The position numbers and the translations under genes were made by a program. From Kosakonia sp. H02 (GTDB lineage Bacteria > Pseudomonadota > Gammaproteobacteria > Enterobacterales > Enterobacteriaceae), in NCBI GenBank assembly GCA_030704225.1, contig CP131915.1:1860001-1924000 (forward strand): 64,000 bases of DNA, written 5' to 3'. Shown here piece by piece: positions 33,829 through 42,431 of this stretch; the stretch's first letter is position 1, and every line of letters starts with the position of its first letter. The notes under the pieces were generated by a model. It did not search any database, was not told the DNA's origin, and saw only the letters and a list, made by a program, of their open reading frames with translations.

Positions 33829-35118
33829 TTAGCTGAACAGGGAATAGAAAATCGCGGAGATAGCGATAAAGCCCATGATAACAATGAAGATGTTGCTAAT
33901 GCGGCCGCTGTATTTACGCATCGCCGGAACTTTTGCGATGGCATACATCGGCATCAGGAACAGGATCATCGCGATAATCGGGCCGCCCAGGGTTTCGATC
34001 ATGCCGAGGATGCTCGGGTTCCAGGTGGCAACCGCCCAGGTGGTCAGCAGCATAAACAGCGCGGTAATGCGGTTCAGCTTGTTGATTTCGATGGTTTTAC
34101 CTTTGCCGCGCAGGGACTTGATAACCATTCCGTTGAAACCTTCACGCGCGCCCAGGTAGTGGCCGAGGAAAGATTTGGTGATAGCGATCATTGCAATGAT
34201 CGGCGCCATCCAGGCGATGATCGGCGCGTTAAAGTGGTTTGCCAGGTAAGAGAGAATCGAGATGTTCTGCTCTTTCGCCGAAGCCAGATCGGCAGGCGCA
34301 AGGCTCAGCACGCAACTGAAGACGAAGAACATTACCGTCAACACCATCATGATGTGTGCGAAAGCCAGAATGCGGGAGCATTTACGTTCTGCTTCTTCGC
34401 CGTACTCTTCGCGTTTTGCCACGGCAAAAGAGGAGATGATTGGCGAGTGGTTAAAGGAGAAAACCATTACCGGGATCGCCAGCCACAGGGTCATCCACAG
34501 GCCGTTGCCCGTTGCAGATGCGCTATCCAGAGAAAGTGTTTCCAGCACGGCACCGTTCCACTGCGGGATCAGATAAACCGCCAGCAGCATCAGCGCGATC
34601 ACGAAAGGAAACACCAGAATGCTCATCGCTTTAACGATCATCTGCTCGCCAAAACGCACGATGGTCATCATGCCGACAATCAGAATCAGCGACAGAATGG
34701 CGCGCGGCGGCGGTGTCATGCCCAACTGATGGGTCATAAAGCTGTCAACGGTGTTGGTGATTGCCACGCTGTAGACCAGCAGAATCGGGTAGATAGCGAA
34801 GAAGTAGAGCAGGGTAATCAATTTACCCGCGCCGATACCGAAATGTTCTTCTACCACTTCAGTGATGTCTTCGCCCGGATTTTTACCGGAGAGAACAAAA
34901 CGGGTCAGGCCGCGGTGGGCAAAATAGGTCATCGGGAAAGCAAGGATCGCCATAATAATCAGCGGGATCAAGCCGCCAACACCGGCGTTAATTGGCAGGA
35001 ACAGCACGCCAGCGCCAATCGCAGTACCGTACAGGCCCAACATCCACATGGTGTCGGTTTTACGCCATGAACTCCGTGTTTCGGTTGTAACCAGCGTACT
35101 GGTTTGAGTCGTTTCCAT
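33829..35118 (-). CDS. sdaC: Serine/proton symporter SdaC
   Basis: A 429-residue transporter of the hydroxy/aromatic amino acid permease family with about eleven transmembrane helices, same length as E. coli SdaC. Motifs include MLGLYGTAIGAGVLFLPINA in the first helix region and SFNHSPIISSFA. The frame opens at 35142, but the ATG at 35118 has AGGAGA upstream and gives the family length. It imports serine for SdaB; in E. coli it is Crp- and Lrp-influenced. Confidence 0.95.
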   Translation of the reverse strand: METTQTSTLVTTETRSSWRKTDTMWMLGLYGTAIGAGVLFLPINAGVGGLIPLIIMAILAFPMTYFAHRGLTRFVLSGKNPGEDITEVVEEHFGIGAGKLITLLYFFAIYPILLVYSVAITNTVDSFMTHQLGMTPPPRAILSLILIVGMMTIVRFGEQMIVKAMSILVFPFVIALMLLAVYLIPQWNGAVLETLSLDSASATGNGLWMTLWLAIPVMVFSFNHSPIISSFAVAKREEYGEEAERKCSRILAFAHIMMVLTVMFFVFSCVLSLAPADLASAKEQNISILSYLANHFNAPIIAWMAPIIAMIAITKSFLGHYLGAREGFNGMVIKSLRGKGKTIEINKLNRITALFMLLTTWAVATWNPSILGMIETLGGPIIAMILFLMPMYAIAKVPAMRKYSGRISNIFIVIMGFIAISAIFYSLFS

Positions 35119-35568
35119 TGATAAATCTCCTGGGGAAAGCAAAATGCTGCCATTTTGGGCAAATCAATTGCCGTTGACGCCAGCGGTAATATTAAATCCG
35201 GCCAATTACGGTTTTTTTATAATTTCTTCCCGTAATTATTTGCGGCGGAAAGATACATGTATGTTATGACTCTATCAGTGATCGGGATCTCAAATGCAAT
35301 AATCCACTTTTTATGTGGAGATATTTAGATCATCTCTCTGCTTATTGATATCTGAATGAGATTTATGGGCGCGAAGGCTATCACTCGCCATATTTGCGAT
35401 CAAATCAACACAAATGAAAGACGATAAAACACCTGTCAACTGTCGAAATCGCAGTGATTAATCGATGTTTAAGCCAACTGAAGTGGATCAATAACCGGTG
35501 TGTGTCGTGCAGATGAGCGGCAGAACCGCGTGAAGTATAAGGGCGACTTATAGGCCGCCCTGGTGGGG
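35119..35568. promoter_or_regulatory. sdaC upstream region
   Basis: 450 bases between sdaC (leftward) and the ppnN 3' end. It contains the sdaC promoter, which I cannot place with certainty; AT-rich stretches are at 35200-35420. A weak hairpin (AGGGCG and CGCCCT, about 35540-35561) just beyond ppnN may end that transcript. No coding frame is convincing. Confidence 0.35.
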
Positions 35569-36933
35569 TTAAGCGCAGATTTCGTAACAGGGAATATAGG
35601 CAGAGCCAGGCAGTTTCATACGGTGCTGGGCGACAAAGCCCTGCAACAGATCGTCCATCCGGCGCATCATATTGCTATCGCCATGAATTTTATAAGGGCC
35701 GAAGGCTTCAATGGCGCGAATGCCATGCTCTTTCACGTTACCCGCCACAATACCGGAGAACGCCCGGCGCAGATCCGCTGCCAGCACTTCCAGCGGTTGA
35801 TCCGGGTAAAGTTTCAGGTTCGCCATATTTTCGTGGGTAGGCTCGAACGGCACTTGCAGATCCGGCGCAATACGAATCGACCAGTTGAAGCTGTAAGCAT
35901 CCCCGGTTTCGCGGCGATTCTCTTTCACCTGCGGCATCGCTTTTTTCATCAGGCGGGCCACTTCTGGGGCATCATTAATCACGATGGTGTAGTGACGGCG
36001 CGCGGCTTCGCCCAGCGTGTTAACAATAAATTCATCCAGCACGCGGAAATAGTCCGCACTCTCTTTCGGCCCGGTCAGGATCAGCGGCAACACCTGATTT
36101 TTATTCGCCGGATTCATCAAAATCCCCAGCAAATAGAGCAGCTCTTCCGCCGTGCCTACGCCGCCCGGGAAGATGATAATGCCGTGGGCGATACGCACAA
36201 ACGCCTCCAGGCGTTTTTCGATATCCGGCATGATGATCAGTTCATTGACCAGCGGATTGGGGGGCTCAGCCGCAATGATCGACGGCTCGGTCATGCCGAT
36301 AAAACGCCCCTCTTTATAACGCTGCTGCGCGTGGCCCACCGCTGCGCCTTTCATTGGCGCTTCCATTGCTCCCGGCCCGCAGCCGGTGCAGATGTTCAGT
36401 TCACGCAGGCCAAGCTGGGTGCCGACACGGCGGGCGTAAAGGTATTCAGTTTCATTGATAGAATGACCGCCCCAGCAGACCACCATGCTCGGCGCTTCGC
36501 CAACATGCAGCGCGCGGGCGTTACGCAGAATGGAAAAGACCAGGTTGGTAATGTGCGTGGAGCTTTCCAGGTCGAGATGCTGAAAACGCCCGGCGTTATG
36601 GATCTGCCCGCTAACGAACAGAATGTCGCGCAGAACGGCAAACAAGTTGGCCTGCAACGAGCGAATAATACGCCCGTCAACAAAGGCCTCTTCCGGCGGG
36701 TTAATCAACTCCAGCTTTACGCCGCGTTCACGGCGTAACACGTTGATATCAAAACTTTCGTTACGGGAGAGCAGCTCTTTGCTGCTATCGGTTTGACTCC
36801 CTGAGTTCAATACAGCGAGCGAACAGTTACGAAACAGTTGATACAGGTCGCTGCTGGCCGTGCGTTTAAGCATATCGACTTCCAGCTGCGACAACATATC
36901 CATCGAGCCAAGCGGGCTAATATGTGTAATCAA
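35569..36933 (-). CDS. ppnN: Nucleotide 5'-monophosphate nucleosidase PpnN (YgdH)
   Basis: A 454-residue LOG/lysine-decarboxylase-like protein, same length as E. coli PpnN. It cleaves purine and pyrimidine nucleoside monophosphates to base and ribose 5-phosphate. The PGGxGTxxE motif is present (IIFPGGVGTAEELLY) with CTGCGPGAMEAPMKGA upstream. In E. coli its activity is raised by (p)ppGpp; relA lies further along in this window. A single gene between sdaC and queF. Confidence 0.95.
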   Translation of the reverse strand: MITHISPLGSMDMLSQLEVDMLKRTASSDLYQLFRNCSLAVLNSGSQTDSSKELLSRNESFDINVLRRERGVKLELINPPEEAFVDGRIIRSLQANLFAVLRDILFVSGQIHNAGRFQHLDLESSTHITNLVFSILRNARALHVGEAPSMVVCWGGHSINETEYLYARRVGTQLGLRELNICTGCGPGAMEAPMKGAAVGHAQQRYKEGRFIGMTEPSIIAAEPPNPLVNELIIMPDIEKRLEAFVRIAHGIIIFPGGVGTAEELLYLLGILMNPANKNQVLPLILTGPKESADYFRVLDEFIVNTLGEAARRHYTIVINDAPEVARLMKKAMPQVKENRRETGDAYSFNWSIRIAPDLQVPFEPTHENMANLKLYPDQPLEVLAADLRRAFSGIVAGNVKEHGIRAIEAFGPYKIHGDSNMMRRMDDLLQGFVAQHRMKLPGSAYIPCYEICA

Positions 36934-37023
36934 GTGAACTCCTTACGGGACGAAAATTTTATCTTCCCTGCTGATTACAATAGCCTCCGCTTATGACGTT
37001 TAACAACCTGCCCGGTGAATGTT

Positions 37024-37869
37024 TTACTGGCGAACCAGCCGCCCGGTGGATGGGACAAAATCCGTATTGGTGCGCCACGGGTTGATATCCAGGCCGCCAC
37101 GGCGCGTATAGCGCGCGTAAACGCTCAGTGTTTCCGGCTGGCAGAAGCGTTGAATATCCGTAAAAATGCGCTCGACGCACTGTTCGTGAAACTCATTATG
37201 GTGGCGGAAGGAAACCAGATAGCGCAGCAGCTTCTCGCGGTCAATTTGCGCGCCGCGATACTGAATTTGTACCGAACCCCAGTCTGGCTGGTGGGTTATC
37301 AAACAGTTCGATTTCAGCAAATGGCTAACCAGCGTTTCCTCAACCACGTTTCCGCGGGCGGCATCGGTCAGCAGGGTGGCGTCAAATTCATAATTATCCA
37401 CCTCAATGTCCTGATCATCGATGCAGGTGCCATGGAAATGGGCAATCGGCTGGCCTTCCAGTTCATCAATGCGATAGAGCGTAACGCTCACTTCGCCTTG
37501 CGCGCAGGCGCTGAGGTCACGCTGCAAGGTGTCGCGCACCTCATCCCAGCTGGCGAAACGCGTCTGGTTAAAACTGTTGAGATAGAGCTTAAAACTTTTT
37601 GATTCCACCAGGTTCTGGCTGGCGTGATCGAGTTCAACCTGGCCGACCGCTACTTGCGGCAACCCTTTAGCATTCAGCCAGGAGAGTTCATACAGTGTCC
37701 AGATATCTGCGCCGTTGAACGGCAGATTGTCCGCCTTAAGCCCGAGCGGATCGCGGTTGAGCGAGCGGGGAACGCCCTGCAACAAGCTGGCGTCGTAGGT
37801 GTCGCGGTAATCGGTGGTTTTGCCGAGTGTCAGGCCAGAGAGCGCCTGGTGGTTATCATAAGAAGACAT
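37024..37869 (-). CDS. queF: NADPH-dependent 7-cyano-7-deazaguanine reductase QueF
   Basis: A 281-residue T-fold enzyme (E. coli 282) that reduces preQ0 to preQ1 in queuosine synthesis. The long form typical of enterics has an N-terminal half with ESKSFKLYLNS and a C-terminal half with the catalytic cysteine in SNCLITHQPDWGSV and then SFRHHNEFHEQCVERI. queE and queD, acting earlier in the same pathway, lie 23 kb away in this window. Divergent from syd by 68 bases. Confidence 0.96.
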   Translation of the reverse strand: MSSYDNHQALSGLTLGKTTDYRDTYDASLLQGVPRSLNRDPLGLKADNLPFNGADIWTLYELSWLNAKGLPQVAVGQVELDHASQNLVESKSFKLYLNSFNQTRFASWDEVRDTLQRDLSACAQGEVSVTLYRIDELEGQPIAHFHGTCIDDQDIEVDNYEFDATLLTDAARGNVVEETLVSHLLKSNCLITHQPDWGSVQIQYRGAQIDREKLLRYLVSFRHHNEFHEQCVERIFTDIQRFCQPETLSVYARYTRRGGLDINPWRTNTDFVPSTGRLVRQ

Positions 37870-37937
37870 GTTTCATCGCCATTTTGCAGGTAAACTATGG
37901 CGCAAGTTTATCCTGGCTTATGTGAAGAGAGAAATCG

Positions 37938-38483
37938 GTGGAAAATGAGACGGCCCAGGCGCTGAAAGCCTTTACGGAACGTTATTGCGATGCGTGGCAT
38001 ACCGGGCGCGGCACCTGGCCGAAAAGCGAGGATCTGTACGGTGTTCCTTCGCCGTGCATTATTTCATCCACTGATGAATACGTCATCTGGCAGCCGCAGC
38101 CGTTCACCGCGCAGCAGAATGTAAACCCCATTGAACAGGCAATGGGAATTGTGATACAACCGCCGCTTCACACGTTCTATACCACCCAGTTTGCCGGTGA
38201 TATGACTGCGCGATTCGGTAATTTAGCGCTAACGCTGCTGCAAACATGGAGTGAAGAGGATTTTCAGCGGGTACAGGAGAACCTGATTGGTCACCTGGTG
38301 ACGCAGAAACGACTGAAGTTGCCGCCTACGCTTTTTATTGCCACCCTCGACAGCGAGCTGGATGTGATTTCGCTCTGCAACCTGAGTGGGGAAGTGCTTC
38401 AGGAGACGTTAGGCACACGCAAACGAACTGTTTTAGCCCCGAGCCTGGCGGAATTCCTGCACCAAATCGAACCCGTTGTGTAA
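37938..38483 (+). CDS. syd: SecY-interacting protein Syd
   Basis: A 181-residue soluble protein, same length as E. coli Syd, which binds SecY at the inner face of the membrane and checks the quality of the translocon. Typical segments: FTERYCDAWHTGRGTWPKSE, FYTTQFAGDM and KRTVLAPSLAEFLHQIEP at the end. No membrane segment. It precedes csrB in the same direction, as in E. coli (where the genes are likewise neighbours). Confidence 0.94.
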   Translation: MENETAQALKAFTERYCDAWHTGRGTWPKSEDLYGVPSPCIISSTDEYVIWQPQPFTAQQNVNPIEQAMGIVIQPPLHTFYTTQFAGDMTARFGNLALTLLQTWSEEDFQRVQENLIGHLVTQKRLKLPPTLFIATLDSELDVISLCNLSGEVLQETLGTRKRTVLAPSLAEFLHQIEPVV

Positions 38484-38502
38484 TCCACTATACTACTCCC
38501 CT

Positions 38503-38520
38503 TGTGAGAGATCTCTTACA
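38503..38520. promoter_or_regulatory. UvrY (SirA/GacA) binding site upstream of csrB
   Basis: TGTGAGAGATCTCTTACA is an 18-bp near-perfect inverted repeat of the TGTAAG-N6-CTTACA type bound by phosphorylated UvrY/SirA/GacA. Its centre lies about 184 bases before the csrB start. BarA, the kinase for UvrY, is encoded at 46465-49233. Confidence 0.85.
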
Positions 38521-38695
38521 GAGCCTGTAGGAGATCGGCACTACGTTACATCCCTCCCTTTTTCATTATTTTGGTTTTAATATTTATAAATCAAATAGTT
38601 AATTTTATAAGCCCTTCGTTTTATGGCGTCTTTTAACAATGCATTTGCGTTAGGTCTCCTTGTAAGACGTCAGTGAATGGGTAATTCTATCTCTT

Positions 38696-39059
38696 GTCGA
38701 CACGGAGTCTGACTAAGAAACGTACATTAGGATGATGTTGTTTCTGGACACACCGGGACGGTGCTTCAAGGACAGACTTCAGGACGAAGTGAAAGGACAT
38801 CGCGGGAATGCGGTAAAGGACACCTCCAGGACGGAGAATGAGAGCCGGTCAGGATGTTCGGTAGATCAGGAGGATCCAGGACACGCTTTAAGGACGAGGC
38901 CAGGTCACATCGGGGTGGTGTGAGCATGACGCGCTGTTTAAGGATGAACAGGTCAGGAGACCGCAGGAAAAGTTTTCATGGATGAGCAGGGAGCACAAGA
39001 GTAGCGGGATGGCTATGAAACGAACCGGGAGCACTGTTTTTACAGTGCTCCCTTTTTTT
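38696..39059 (+). ncRNA. csrB: CsrB regulatory RNA, CsrA antagonist
   Basis: A 364-base RNA gene between syd and yqcC, the same place as in E. coli. It begins GTCGACACGGAGTC, close to E. coli CsrB, and ends in a strong terminator (GGGAGCACTGT stem, then seven T). I count about 23 GGA triplets, many in hairpin loops such as CTTC-AGGAC-GAAG and CTCC-AGGAC-GGAG. Each can bind CsrA, so the RNA titrates that carbon-storage regulator. Promoter: TTGTAA (38660-38665), a 16-base spacer and TAATTC (38682-38687), eight bases from the start. The 5' end is placed by similarity with E. coli. Confidence 0.95.
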
Positions 39060-39114
39060 ATTTGTTCCGCTCTTTGCTATGCTGCGCGCCAGTCTGTTTT
39101 AAACGGGGGGTTCT

Positions 39115-39444
39115 ATGACTCAACATCAACGCGTGCGCCAGCAACTTCACCTGATCGAAGCCCAACTTCGCGAGCACGATTTATGGCAAACCACGACGCC
39201 AGCACTGGGTGCATTTGAAAGCACACAGCCTTTTTGTATGGATACCCTTGAGCCGTTCGAATGGCTGCAATGGGTGTTAATTCCGCGTATGCACGCCTTG
39301 CTCGACAGCAAACAGGCGCTGCCGCACGCCTTCGCGATTGCTCCCTATTATGAAATGGCCCTTGAGGCGACCAACCCGCACCGTGAGGTGATGCTGGTAC
39401 ATTTACAGCAGCTTGACGCCCTGTTTGTCGGCGAAAACGACTGA
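39115..39444 (+). CDS. yqcC: YqcC family protein
   Basis: A 109-residue soluble protein with the conserved FESTQPFCMDTLEPFEWLQW region of the DUF446 family. The function is unknown; a four-helix fold is known for the family. It begins the yqcC-truC-yqcA unit and its stop overlaps the truC start by one base, suggesting coupled translation with the tRNA pseudouridine synthase. Start has a GGGGGG site. Confidence 0.92.
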   Translation: MTQHQRVRQQLHLIEAQLREHDLWQTTTPALGAFESTQPFCMDTLEPFEWLQWVLIPRMHALLDSKQALPHAFAIAPYYEMALEATNPHREVMLVHLQQLDALFVGEND

Positions 39445-40241
39445 TGCTGGAGATAATCTACCAGGACGAGTGGCTGGTGGCGGTCAATAAACCTTCTGGC
39501 TGGCTGGTGCACCGCAGTTGGCTCGATCGCGATGAAAAAGTGGTGGTGATGCAAACCGTGCGTGACCAGATAGGTCAGCATGTTTTTACCGCCCATCGCC
39601 TCGACAGGCCCACCTCCGGCGTGTTGCTGATGGGCTTATCCAGCGAAGCCGGTCGCCGTTTATCTCAGCAGTTCGAACAGCATCAAATCCAGAAACGCTA
39701 CCACGCGATTGTGCGCGGCTGGTTGATGGACGACGCACTGCTCGATTATCCGCTGGTCGAAGAACTGGATAAGATTGCCGATAAATTCGCCCGCGAAGAT
39801 AAAGGCCCGCAACCGGCAGTCACTCATTACCGGGGCCTGGCGACCACGGAAATGCCCGTCGCCACCGGAAAATTTCCCACCACCCGTTATGGCCTCGTTG
39901 AGCTGGAGCCAAAAACCGGGCGCAAACACCAGCTTCGCCGCCATCTTGCTCATCTTCGCCACCCGATTATTGGCGACAGCAAACACGGTGATTTGCGGCA
40001 AAACCGCAGCGCGGCAGAGCATTTTGGCTGCACCCGATTGATGCTGCACGCCAGCCAGTTGACGCTGACGCACCCGTTCACCGGCGAAGCATTAACCCTG
40101 CGCGCCGGGCTGGATGAGGTCTGGATGCGCGCGCTCTCGCAGTTCGGCTGGAATGGGATTCTCCCTGAGAATGAAAGGGTTGAGTTTGCCGCCTACAGCA
40201 GTCAGGATGAGGATAATCTGGAATCACGCAAGGAGGAGTAA
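39444..40241 (+). CDS. truC: tRNA pseudouridine(65) synthase TruC
   Basis: A 265-residue RluA-family pseudouridine synthase. The catalytic aspartate is D54 in HRLDRPTSGVLL; KRYHAIVRG and the PKTGRKHQLRRHLAH region are also present. It modifies U65 of tRNA, including tRNA-Asp. It overlaps yqcC by one base and yqcA follows after two bases, so the three are one operon. Confidence 0.95.
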   Translation: MLEIIYQDEWLVAVNKPSGWLVHRSWLDRDEKVVVMQTVRDQIGQHVFTAHRLDRPTSGVLLMGLSSEAGRRLSQQFEQHQIQKRYHAIVRGWLMDDALLDYPLVEELDKIADKFAREDKGPQPAVTHYRGLATTEMPVATGKFPTTRYGLVELEPKTGRKHQLRRHLAHLRHPIIGDSKHGDLRQNRSAAEHFGCTRLMLHASQLTLTHPFTGEALTLRAGLDEVWMRALSQFGWNGILPENERVEFAAYSSQDEDNLESRKEE

Positions 40242-40243
40242 GC

Positions 40244-40693
40244 ATGGCGAAAGTTGGAATTTTTGTCGGCACCCTGTACGGCAATTCGCTGCTGGTGGCA
40301 GAAGAAGCGCAGGAAATTTTAGCCGCGCAGGGCCATAGCGCGACGGTGTTTGAAGATCCTGAAGCCGCAGACTGGGACAATAACAAAGGCAATTACGCGC
40401 TGGTGGTCACCTCCACCACCGGGCAGGGCGATTTGCCCGAGAGCATCGCGCCACTGTTTCACTATCTGCGTGACAGCGTCGGTTACCAGCCTGAGCTGCG
40501 TTATGGTGTGATTGCCTTGGGCGATAGCACATATACCCATTTCTGCGGCGGCGGTAAACAGTTCGATGCCCTGTTGCAAGAGCAGGGCGCGCAACGCATC
40601 GGCGAGGTTCTGCTGATTGACGCAAGCGTCGATCCCGAGCCGGAAAGTGTCTCCAACCCGTGGGTGGAGCACTGGGCAACCCTGCTGAAATAA
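40244..40693 (+). CDS. yqcA: Flavodoxin YqcA
   Basis: A 149-residue short-chain flavodoxin of the MioC type. The FMN phosphate loop is GTLYGNSLLVAEE and the isoalloxazine region ALGDSTYTHFCGGG. It probably serves as a one-electron carrier; partner unknown. It ends the yqcC-truC-yqcA unit with an AAGGAGGAG ribosome site inside the end of truC. Confidence 0.93.
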   Translation: MAKVGIFVGTLYGNSLLVAEEAQEILAAQGHSATVFEDPEAADWDNNKGNYALVVTSTTGQGDLPESIAPLFHYLRDSVGYQPELRYGVIALGDSTYTHFCGGGKQFDALLQEQGAQRIGEVLLIDASVDPEPESVSNPWVEHWATLLK

Positions 40694-41075
40694 ATGTTCA
40701 CCCTCCCGCACGCCGGGAGGGAAAACCGGCTTTTTACCGGCCGTCAAGCGACGCAATTCACACTCTTCACGCTCGCCTGCCTTTTCTCCCCGTTGTTTAC
40801 CGCCTGTTTCAATTTCCGTGAAGTACTCCCCATCCGCCTGGGCTAATGCCTCAAATCAACGTCCGGGTTCAGGTGAATGTTGTGTTGTTGCACGGTGAGT
40901 GTTGAAAAGGTGCTTCTTATACTTTTTCTTGCCAGTTAAAAAAGCCGCCCGCCGGGAACCCGTTTCCCGCGCAGGAGCGGCAAAAAAACACAACCACATC
41001 GTCCTGTCTTCCCCTACAGGTTGCGCCGTACAGGATGCATGTTGAAAAGAACATCTTTGCTTCGGGAGTATAACC
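40694..41075. promoter_or_regulatory. yqcA-gudP intergenic region
   Basis: 382 bases without a gene. It has a hairpin (CCCTCCC and GGGAGGG, about 40700-40722) that may end the yqcA transcript, and the gudP promoter region. Near gudP, CCTGT (41003-41007) and ACAGG (41016-41020) form an inverted pair, and TACAGG recurs at 41015 and 41029. These are candidates for the glucarate regulator CdaR or another factor; I cannot assign them. Confidence 0.4.
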
Positions 41076-42431
41076 ATGAGTTCATTAAGCCAGGCGGCGA
41101 GCGGCGCTGAAAAGCGTACAAACGCCCGCTACTGGATAGTGGTGATGTTGTTTATCGTCACATCCTTCAACTACGGCGATCGCGCAACGTTATCGATTGC
41201 TGGTTCAGAGATGTCCAAGGCCATCGGCCTTGATCCGGTCGGTATGGGTTATGTCTTTTCCGCGTTTTCCTGGGCCTATGTGATTGGCCAGATCCCGGGC
41301 GGCTGGTTGCTTGACCGCTTCGGATCGAAACGCGTCTATTTTTGGTCCATTTTCACCTGGTCCCTGTTCACCTTATTGCAGGGCTTCGTCGATATCTTCA
41401 GTGGCTTTGGCATCATCGTCGCGCTCTTTACGCTGCGCTTTATGGTGGGCCTGGCAGAATCACCTTCTTTCCCGGGTAACAGCCGTATTGTCGCGGCCTG
41501 GTTCCCGGCTCAGGAGAGGGGCACGGCGGTAGCGATTTTTAACTCCGCGCAATACTTTGCCACGGTGATTTTCGCGCCAATCATGGGCTGGCTGACCCAC
41601 GAAGTGGGCTGGTCGCACGTCTTCTTCTTTATGGGCGGACTGGGGATTTTCATCAGCTTCCTGTGGCAGAAAATGATCCATGAGCCCAATCAGCATCCGG
41701 GCGTCAATAAAAAAGAGCTGGAGTATATCGCTGAAGGTGGTGCGCTGATCAATATGGATCAGAAAAGCAGCAAGCAGAATGTCCCGTTCTCGGAGAAGTG
41801 GGGGCAAATCAAGCAACTGCTCGGTTCGCGCATGATGATCGGCGTCTATCTCGGCCAATACTGCATTAACGCCTTAACCTACTTTTTCATCACCTGGTTC
41901 CCGGTTTATCTGGTGCAGGCGCGCGGCATGTCAATTCTCAAAGCGGGCTTTGTCGCCTCGATTCCGGCCATTTGTGGGTTTGTTGGCGGCGTACTTGGCG
42001 GGATCATTTCCGACTGGTTAATGCGTCGCTACGGCTCACTGAACGTCGCGCGTAAGACGCCAATTGTGCTGGGGATGCTGCTGTCGATGAGCATGGTGTT
42101 CTGTAACTACACCGATTCGGAAATGCTGATTATCGCCTTTATGGCGCTGGCCTTCTTCGGTAAAGGCATCGGGGCGCTGGGCTGGGCGGTGATGGCAGAT
42201 ACCGCGCCAAAAGAGATCAGCGGCCTGAGCGGCGGCCTGTTCAATATGTTCGGTAACATCTCCGGCATCGTCACGCCGATTGCGATTGGTTACATCGTCG
42301 GGACTACCGGGTCATTCAGCGGTGCGTTGGTCTTTGTCGGTGTTCACGCGCTGGTGGCGGTACTGAGCTACCTGGTGCTGGTCGGGAATATCAAACGTAT
42401 CGAACTCAAACCTGTGACAGGACGTGAATGA
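41076..42431 (+). CDS. gudP: D-glucarate/galactarate transporter GudP
   Basis: A 451-residue MFS anion:cation symporter family protein (E. coli GudP 450) with twelve helices. Segments seen include FNYGDRATLSIAGSEM, IPGGWLLDRFGSKRVY and GLAESPSFPGNSRIVAAWFP. It imports D-glucarate with protons. First gene of the operon gudP-gudX-gudD; in E. coli it is activated by CdaR. Its stop overlaps gudX by four bases. Confidence 0.95.
   Translation: MSSLSQAASGAEKRTNARYWIVVMLFIVTSFNYGDRATLSIAGSEMSKAIGLDPVGMGYVFSAFSWAYVIGQIPGGWLLDRFGSKRVYFWSIFTWSLFTLLQGFVDIFSGFGIIVALFTLRFMVGLAESPSFPGNSRIVAAWFPAQERGTAVAIFNSAQYFATVIFAPIMGWLTHEVGWSHVFFFMGGLGIFISFLWQKMIHEPNQHPGVNKKELEYIAEGGALINMDQKSSKQNVPFSEKWGQIKQLLGSRMMIGVYLGQYCINALTYFFITWFPVYLVQARGMSILKAGFVASIPAICGFVGGVLGGIISDWLMRRYGSLNVARKTPIVLGMLLSMSMVFCNYTDSEMLIIAFMALAFFGKGIGALGWAVMADTAPKEISGLSGGLFNMFGNISGIVTPIAIGYIVGTTGSFSGALVFVGVHALVAVLSYLVLVGNIKRIELKPVTGRE

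Noticed and set aside
32371..35070. Two long plus-strand open frames (345 and 548 codons) opposite sdaB and sdaC
   Set aside because: They are antisense frames kept open by high GC and codon bias of sdaB and sdaC; the protein sequences are arginine/histidine-rich without family motifs, and no ribosome sites precede them.
35563..36738. 391-codon plus-strand frame opposite ppnN
   Set aside because: Antisense shadow of a complete, recognised gene; no motif or ribosome site.
38732..38923. 63-codon open frame inside csrB
   Set aside because: The region is a structured regulatory RNA with repeated GGA loops; the frame is incidental.
38696..39059. Regularly repeated AGGA units resembling a CRISPR or other repeat array
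   Set aside because: Spacing is irregular, the units are short GGA hairpin loops, and position and ends match csrB.
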